A stretch of DNA of 64,000 nucleotides, from contig JAUJPP010000007.1 in the NCBI GenBank assembly GCA_030562195.1, positions 31,059,769-31,123,768 on the forward strand, in the 5' to 3' direction. A program made the translations under genes and the position numbers. The stretch comes from Nipponacmea schrenckii. Its lineage: Eukaryota > Mollusca > Gastropoda > Lottiidae. This document shows, piece by piece, positions 57,641 to 64,000 of the stretch (within the stretch, counting starts at the first letter, position 1; each line of letters starts with the position of its first letter). The notes below the pieces were generated by a model. It saw only the letters and a program-made list of their open reading frames with translations. It searched no databases and was not told the DNA's origin.

Positions 57641-58845
57641 CGATAATTTTACGTGACCTCTTACAACCTAGCCATATTTGGATAGAGGAAGCGACATCTT
57701 TTGGTCAGTGTTTACGCTAGAATTGGTACAGAATACTTGACGAAAGGAAAAGTTAGTTAAGCTATCATGTTTACTTACAAGTTTACTAAAATGTATTACA
57801 TTTGGGAAAATCATTTTAGCAAAATTAGAATCGAAAAAAAGGGCGAAAATTCTTTCGATCTGTCTCAGGTTTACTGGGGTTGTTCAAAATGTATGACGAA
57901 GAAAGCTTTCAATTTTGCATCGACTAATGCCCTTGAATTCGTTTCGTCGGGTTTTTTTTCTTGGTTTTTTTGCGCATTAGCAAGATCATGACCGACCATT
58001 TCCGTCTGGAAGATCAGGACAGTCACTATGAAATTCAGTCATGATAGTTAGTACTAGTATTATGAATACAGAGTTTAATTTCAGTCTGGTTAGACCGGAC
58101 AAAAATCATAAGGAAAGATTTACGCCTGGATGATTAAGACTACGAGCAATTACAACCAAGCTATACCCTTTGTAATACGAGACAATCGTGACCTTGGAAA
58201 GTTATTGGTACGAATGTGGACTTTCACACAGTTAGGCAGCTTGGCTCAACATTTTGGCTCATAAATCGCTGACTTATAATTTACAGCCGCTAGTTTTTTG
58301 TAATGAGACATACAAACACGTTGCAAAAGAGGTCACAAAATCTCGGTAGCCAAATCTAGAAAAAAATCCACAAAATTTTTCATTTTTGGCCAGTTAGATA
58401 CGAGTAATTCCGAACAAACCCTGACTCGAAGGTTCAGAACGTGCCGACAAATTAGACCAATTATCACCAATCAGTGTCACTCAACCTGAATTTTCAATCA
58501 GTAGATTAAAGCTAAACTGCGATTGGATAATGATATTTCAACCAATGAAAGTCAGAAAGTAGGCGAAATTTCGGCCCTATTGCAAGACCACATAAAGGGA
58601 TGTAATTCTTATATCACGGTTTATTTTCAGACAACATTCAATTAAACACAGTCGCCCATGCTCTTCATCATATGGTACCGACCTTCAATTTAGCTCAGGG
58701 TTAGGTTTCGAGGAAGGGAGGATTGAATGTTGAGGCCTAGAGTGGAACACATATTTTATTGAGAAATGGGGATCTGGTTCTGTTGGATAATTTTCTTTTG
58801 TTCCGATCTGAAATTAGAGAAAAAAATCAGCGAGAAGTATAGTAC
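57641..58845. other. No gene recognised
   Basis: Only short unsupported ORFs. 57767-57991 (+) is open but lacks motifs. Confidence 0.4.
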
Positions 58846-58849
58846 CTGT

Positions 58850-59460
58850 TAAGTACAGATGGTTTTTAGTTCATTATGAACAAGGTTGTCATTAAGTTCT
58901 GATATTTGGAATATACAACTATCATTTTCTGCTTATAGACATGGGGAAATTTCTCTTGAAGACTCTTATAATGGGCTTGAACTATCCTGCTTCCTTAATT
59001 ACTGGTTGTATTAAATGGAACTACAAAGGGTGCTATGCCTACACTGTGGTGAATATTAAGTCCTATGGGTCTTGCTGTATTTAATGTCTCGATCCAATGG
59101 GCTTCTCTAGATTGACGGAATTTGGTAGTTTCATCTTCGGGCAAGTCGATTTCTATTCGCTGAGGTCGTCAAGTGAATGGTCGTCTAGGTTGAAATGATT
59201 AGAAACAGGCTTGTCTTTTCTGATCTGTGAGCATTAAAACGAGCGCGTAATTTGTTCTTTGTTTTCCCGATACATGTATTTTGTTTGGGACATTTTTTAC
59301 ATGAAATTAAGTTAGGTGCTCTTGGATCGGGTATCTTTTATTCGTAGAGTTGCTTAAAAAATAATGAGTTTCTGATATAAAGGGACATGTTTTGGATCTG
59401 GTTGACATACATGGGGCACTCCTTAGGCACTTCGGCATAAAGTCTATTTTAAGCTGTTAT
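58850..59460 (-). pseudogene. PLE-5: decayed GIY-YIG PLE relic
   Basis: Minus-strand fragments in shifting frames match PLE ORF2. From 59300 downward: ISCKKCPKQ, GKTKNKLRARFNAHR (about 59260-59220), VSNHFNLDDHS, AHWIETLNTARPIGLN (about 59095-59045, equal to the WINKLQTMHPSGLN block) and a C-terminal end near 58853. Many indels; no RT, tail or hammerhead was found. It is the oldest PLE copy in the window. Confidence 0.65.
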
Positions 59461-59917
59461 CTGTGCTAAGGTGGAATTTGTTATGTTTCGTTAAACTCGT
59501 TTAGAGTATTCACGCTCTTTCAGTTTTGAAAACACAATCGTACAGGCTTGGTTGAAATCAGAAGACGTTCAAATTCGGTGAAATCGTAAAACTTGTGACT
59601 TAATTTTATTACGTCACTAACACTTCCGGAATCAGATGAGATGCACGCATGCGTGGGTCACTAGAATCAGTTCGCAGCTTGGGTCTAGCAAGACAAGACG
59701 TGTGTTTCGTCTTGCTTCGAACTTTTTATTGGCCTCCTTGTCAACAGTAGGTGTCCATTTTCAAGGTTGCATCTACCTGTTTTGCTTTACGAAGTATTAT
59801 ATTTCGAGGCCATTCTAACAAACTCGACGTGGTTGAGTTGGTACAATTTATTATTCTCCGGCCAATTTGGTTTCACCGGCTCACGAGGTGGGCACGTGTG
59901 TTTTATCAACAACCAAA
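59461..59917 (+). other. 5' region of the DIRS element
   Basis: Non-coding lead-in before gag. The inverted terminal repeat expected of DIRS elements could not be confirmed because the 3' end of the element is missing. Confidence 0.35.
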
Positions 59918-61171
59918 ATGGCGGACCCCATACAGAAAGAAGTTAACTCTTCTTTGAAAGCTTCCGAAACCCAATTACCGGTAAGCCAAATTACTACGAA
60001 CACCACAGATAGGAAGAGCCGGAAACGTTCCTCCAAAGATATTTCGGTGACTCCTTCTAACAAAACTAAAAGTGGCGAGGCTGCTTGTGGTTCTAATGTC
60101 AATAAACAAACTGCCAATGTCAGTGAACCGACGTTGTCGGATATTATGAAAATCCTACGGGATAAACAAGCCGAGCAGAATGCTAAAATCTCAGATATCA
60201 TGACTAAAGTGGATGATCTTTATTATGCGGATTGTGATGATAATATCTTGAATGAATCAGGGTCCCCACCTGGGCCTGGTGAGTCTGTGGTGAATACTCA
60301 GTATGACTTTGACTATGATGAAGACACGGTTATTGATGATGACTGTCAGTCTCAACCACCCCATAAAAAAACAAAAGTTGATGGTGACCAATTGTCTGTA
60401 TTTACAACCATGAAACAGAAGTACAAAATTACTGAAAAACTAGACAAGAACGCAAATGATGGGCTGGCTGATATGGTCAACTCTGTCTTCAGGACAGGTA
60501 TGGCTGATGAACATTTTAGTCGTATGATTAAAGACATTCATAGACCAGAGAACTGTGATTTCCTTGTGCTTACTCGGGTAAATCCCTTAATCTGGAACAG
60601 GTTATCGCCTGATACACAAACTAGAGATGTAAAGTTACAGGCCATTCAGAATTGTGTGATTAAAGCAGCATGTGTTTTGACTAAACTGGCAGATACATTA
60701 CATACACACGTCACTCAGTCTGACGTTCCAGAAATCATGCTGCAGCAAGCATCGGATGCCTTAGCTTTGTTAGGACAATCTAATCGAATGTTTAACTTAC
60801 GGCGCAAAGAAATTCATAAACCTGATGTGGTTTCTGATTATGCACATTTAACTTCTCCGGCTTTGCCTTCCTCATCATGGCTATATGACGATAACGTGTC
60901 TCAGATAGTAAAAGACATACAAGATGTTAATCGTATAGGAAAGCGATTATGCAGAGGTCCAGCTTTTGCAAGGCAGAGAGGTGGTTATAATTTCAGCCAT
61001 AGAGGGCGTGGTGCTCGACAAACCAGAGGTCGTGGTCGAGGAAAATATAATAATAGTTATAATTCCTTTGGTCCAGGTGGCGTACCAATTCTAACCAAGA
61101 GAAACCAGACTCCAGTGGTTCAAAAAACTCCAAAGGGGAGCTCAGCAAGAAGTAAAGGTATGTCCTTTTAA
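59918..61171 (+). CDS. DIRS-type gag-like ORF1
   Basis: The ATG at 59918 (MADPIQKEVNS; context accaaaATGg) is preferred over the in-frame 59867 start. ~418 codons. Ser/Lys-rich N-terminus with a KSRKRSSK patch, then an acidic stretch (YDFDYDEDTVIDDD). A central helical domain follows (MKQKYKITEKLDK, LIWNRLSPDTQTRDVKLQ, MLQQASDALALLGQSNRMF). The C-terminus is Arg/Gly-rich and RNA-binding-like (RGRGARQTRGRGRG). This order is typical of DIRS gag. The frame is uninterrupted, and its end overlaps the RT frame. Confidence 0.8.
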   Translation: MADPIQKEVNSSLKASETQLPVSQITTNTTDRKSRKRSSKDISVTPSNKTKSGEAACGSNVNKQTANVSEPTLSDIMKILRDKQAEQNAKISDIMTKVDDLYYADCDDNILNESGSPPGPGESVVNTQYDFDYDEDTVIDDDCQSQPPHKKTKVDGDQLSVFTTMKQKYKITEKLDKNANDGLADMVNSVFRTGMADEHFSRMIKDIHRPENCDFLVLTRVNPLIWNRLSPDTQTRDVKLQAIQNCVIKAACVLTKLADTLHTHVTQSDVPEIMLQQASDALALLGQSNRMFNLRRKEIHKPDVVSDYAHLTSPALPSSSWLYDDNVSQIVKDIQDVNRIGKRLCRGPAFARQRGGYNFSHRGRGARQTRGRGRGKYNNSYNSFGPGGVPILTKRNQTPVVQKTPKGSSARSKGMSF

Positions 61172-61173
61172 TA

Positions 61174-63196
61174 CTACACACACAGGAGGTAGTCATTTTC
61201 AGGCAGGTAGATTGAAATTATTTCGATCACAATGGGAGTTGCTTACTTCTGATATAAATACTTTAGACATTGTGTCTCATTGTCTCTTGGAATTTGAAAG
61301 TCCTGTTCCTAAACAATTAAAAGTTGTGATTTCACCAATTTATAAAGATTCTGAAATTTCTATTGTAGACAATGAGATAAAACTTATGTTGTCTATGGGG
61401 GTATTGATTAAGGTAAAACCATGCGAAGGTCAATTTACATCCCCAATTTTCACTAGACCTAAACCGAATGGTGAGCACCGAATGATTTTAAACCTCAAAG
61501 AGGTCAATCAGTACATTATGTACAGGCACTTCAAGATGGATACATTTGAATCTGCATTAAAGCTCTTAACACCTAATTCGTATTTGGGCTCTGTAGATTT
61601 GAGACATGCATACTATTCTGTTCCCATAGCAATAGAACATCAAAAATATCTTAGGTTTTTCTGGAAAAATAATTTATTTCAATATACCTGCTTGCCAAAT
61701 GGCATTGCCTGTGCCCCCCGATATTTTACCAAGTTATTAAAACCTGCGTATTCAACCTTAAGAAGGTTTGGTCATACAAATGTAGGATACATTGATGACT
61801 CATTATTAATAAGCAACAGTGCTGAACAGTGTGCTAAAAATATCGAGGATACCATAAATTTATTTACTAGCCTCGGTTTTCAAGTCCATGATAAAAAGTC
61901 AGTTTTGGTCCCAACCCAAAGAATCACATTCTTGGGGTTTATTATTGATACAGTGCAAATGAAAGTGTTTTTACCAAAACATAAAGTAGATAACTTAGTT
62001 CTTAATTGTAACAGAATTATAGACAAATCTAGTATTACAATTAAACAGTTAGCACAAGTCATAGGCTTGATGGTCTCCACTTTTTCTGCTGTAGACCATG
62101 GTCCACTGTTCTATCGCAATTTAGAGTATGCAAAAATTGAAGCTCTAAGAATAAATCGTGGTCAGTTTGACGGTTTTCTAAGTGTAACCTCTCTTATGAG
62201 AGATGATCTCAGATGGTGGATAGAAAATCTGAGTACACAAAGTCGAACAATAATTAAAGATAATCCCACGATGGTTATCACATCTGATGCCTCTCTAGCA
62301 GGGTGGGGCGCATGTTGTGGTACTGAAAGTATAGGTGGTAGATGGCAGGATACCGAAAGAAACCACCACATCAATTTTTTAGAATTACTTGCTGTCTATC
62401 ACGCATTAAGACCTTTTTGTGTTGGTCAGTCTAATTTACATGTCAAACTTATGGTAGACAATACAACAGCAATGGCCTACATCAATAATATGGGTGGAAC
62501 AAGGTCGATAGCGTTGAATCGTTTGGCCAAAGACATCTGGATCTGGTGCTTTAAGCGCAGTATATGGATCTCTTCCGATCTGGTCAAAAGTATAGATAAT
62601 ATTGCTGATGTCCATTCAAGGAATTTTAGTGACCAGATAGAATGGAAGTTGCATTCTACTGTGTTCCATGAAATCACAGAGCACTTTGGTACACCCGAAA
62701 TTGACTTGTTTGCTACTCGTCGCAATACACAATTAGGTGTTTTTGCATCATGGAAACCAGATCCGGATGCATCTTATACTAATGCTTTTTCATTTTGTTG
62801 GTCAGATATGTACTCATATGCTTTCCCTCCTTTCAGCCTCATTGGGAGAACCTTACAGAAAGTTCGGGCAGATCAATCACAAAGTTTAATGGTAGTGCCC
62901 CTTTGGCCGACACAGTCCTGGTTTCCAGTCGTCCTACAGATGTTGTCTGCACATCCACGAATATTGCCGAGGAAATCGAATCTACTAGGGATACCCTCTA
63001 CAGACAAATTACACCCATTACACAAGAAACTGATATTAGTAGTGTGTCGTGTGTCCGGGATGCAGTCAGATTGCGAAATTTTTCGTCAAGGGCTACCAAA
63101 ATCCTTATGGAAGATTGGCGACCAAGAACTCAGACACAATATGGAGTTTTTGTCAGAAAGTGGGTTTCCTACTGTAGTGAAAGGCAGACTGATTAA
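61174..63196 (+). CDS. DIRS-type reverse transcriptase / RNase H with DIRS C-terminal domain
   Basis: In the +1 frame relative to gag and open upstream into it. No ATG precedes the conserved start AGRLKLFRSQWELLTSD (about 61205), so it is probably made by frameshifting or re-initiation. RT: PNGEHRMILNLKEVNQYI, SVDLRHAYYSVPI (motif A, about 61590), CLPNGIACAPRYFTKL (motif B, about 61690) and VGYIDDSLL (motif C, about 61782). RNase H: ITSDASLAGWGA (about 62277), FLELLAVYHAL and MVDNTTAMAYINNMGG. The DIRS-specific domain follows: EIDLFATRRNTQLGVF, then SFCWSDMYSYAFPPF and VVPLWPTQSWFP. The frame is intact up to the truncation at 63196. Confidence 0.88.
62795..63196 (+). pseudogene. DIRS tyrosine recombinase, N-terminal fragment
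   Basis: Overlaps the end of the RT frame in another register, as usual in DIRS elements. The recognisable part is RNFSSRATKILMEDWRPRTQ and TQYGVFVRKWVSYCSERQT (about 63070-63190), the start of the core-binding domain. It ends at the (AAT)n junction. The catalytic Arg, His and Tyr are absent from the window, so the element is truncated. Confidence 0.7.
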
Positions 63197-63300
63197 TAAT
63201 AATAATAATAATAAACTCTTTATTTTACATGGGTCAGAATTAGGCCCAATACACAAGGACATGGTCCTGTCTCACATTCAGCCCATGGGGCAATACATTG
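63197..63300 (-). mobile_element. LINE-like 3' tail with (TTA)n, minus strand
   Basis: (AAT)6 at 63197-63215 followed by aaactctttattttacatgg. On the minus strand this reads AAATAAAGAGTTT then (TTA)n, the usual tail of a non-LTR element. It is joined abruptly to the DIRS recombinase, so an insertion truncated or replaced the DIRS 3' part. It is bounded by an A33 run (63301-63333). Confidence 0.5.
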
Positions 63301-63301
63301 G

Positions 63302-63336
<35 letters not shown>

Positions 63337-63339
63337 GAA

Positions 63340-63845
63340 AATACATAATATCTCAATATACAATTCGTCTGAAATACTAAAAATACACAAGTACATGTGT
63401 ATCAAATGGACAGAGATATGTTCCGGCGATCAAGTACATGACCACAAATAAATATACAATACTCCACGTACAATTTGTTTAAAAATACACAAGTACATGT
63501 GCATGAATGGACAGATTTTCAACCTACAATTTGTTTATAAAATGGATGTAATATATAGTTCCCGCGGCCATGCACACGACCGCAAAAAATCACGTATTAT
63601 TTCAACGTACAATTTATTTTCAAATACACAATTACATGTGTAAATAATGGACAGATTTATCTTCCGGCGATCAAGTACATGACAGCAAAAACCATATATC
63701 ATTTCAATGTACAATTAGTTTTAAAATACACAAGTACATGTGTATAAAATGGACAGATTCATCATTCTGCGATCAAGTACATGACCACAAAAACCAAGGA
63801 ATAGACAAGTACATCTGCATGAGACGATCAGACATCAAAACATGC
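63340..63845. repeat. Tandem ~100-140-bp repeats
   Basis: About four to five units, marked by acacaagtacatgtg (63386, 63487, 63728) and a variant with 'attacatgtg', with atggacagat and 'ggcgatcaagtacatgac' in between. Possibly the 3' UTR of the LINE-like element. An A-rich tract at 63850-63887 follows, then unclassified sequence to the end of the window. Confidence 0.6.
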
Positions 63846-63848
63846 ATA

Positions 63849-63882
<34 letters not shown>

Positions 63883-64000
63883 AAAAAGAATTGCCAAAGC
63901 GTCAGTGCAATGTGCTGCGAGCGGGCTACCCAACCCTACTCCATTTTATGTTCTTATTTTCTATGGAGGGGGAGGTAGGATTTGTCCATGCTCAAGACCA

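Overview
This is a eukaryotic, AT-rich, intergenic window with no bacterial features, and I find no intact host gene in it. The repeat content points to an invertebrate, most likely a mollusc. The evidence is pearl/HINE-like elements that combine a (GTCC)n microsatellite with ~165-180 bp core repeats, GIY-YIG Penelope-like elements (PLEs), Ngaro and DIRS tyrosine-recombinase retrotransposons, and telomere-like CCTAACCCTAA satellite. The species cannot be named from this sequence. Almost everything supportable here is mobile or satellite DNA, much of it nested.

Layout. 1-6310: HINE/pearl-like fragments, a hAT-like TIR element (2117-3106) and a SINE. 7146-15860: a ~61-bp satellite carrying telomere-like motifs, split by PLE-1 (9350-14415). 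15879-16948: a TTAA-flanked MITE. 17702-18201: an assembly gap. 20255-32437: a long inverted-repeat (foldback) element. Its right arm holds a Ngaro-type retrotransposon (22201-32359) with A1-ORFs-B1-A2-B2 split direct repeats. The A1 repeat of that Ngaro is in turn broken by a 2.7-kb TIR transposon (22339-25053). 33208-39093: two more HINE-like elements, a tRNA-derived SINE and a TIR element. PLE-3, truncated and on the minus strand, sits inside the second HINE. 41263-49627: about 25 copies of a ~350-bp satellite, one interrupted by a MITE. 49628-54319: PLE-2, with a SINE inserted in its second ORF. 54500-59460: relics of two more PLEs (minus strand), a 1.03-kb TIR element carrying a LINE fragment, and a tRNA-like sequence. 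59918-63196: a DIRS-type retrotransposon cut off inside its recombinase, followed by a LINE-like tail and short tandem repeats.

The most interesting system is the PLE family. PLE-1 and PLE-2 share one plan. A hammerhead-ribozyme motif comes first. ORF1 follows, with a His/Pro-rich N-terminus, a conserved short helical block and an SGNH-hydrolase-like C-terminus. ORF2 encodes the reverse transcriptase (RT) and GIY-YIG nuclease. In both copies ORF1 ends with the heptamer TTTAAAC directly before its stop codon, and ORF2 is open in the -1 frame from exactly that point, as expected for programmed -1 ribosomal frameshifting. Three PLE copies end in a shared tail, GCCTGTGCTTTC plus a hairpin. The tRNA-derived SINE ends in nearly the same tail, which suggests that PLEs may mobilise it. 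Two PLE copies have clear target duplications, and both begin CCCTA.

Nearly all ORFs are broken by frameshifts or stops. The best preserved are PLE-2 ORF1, the Ngaro recombinase, and the DIRS gag and RT.
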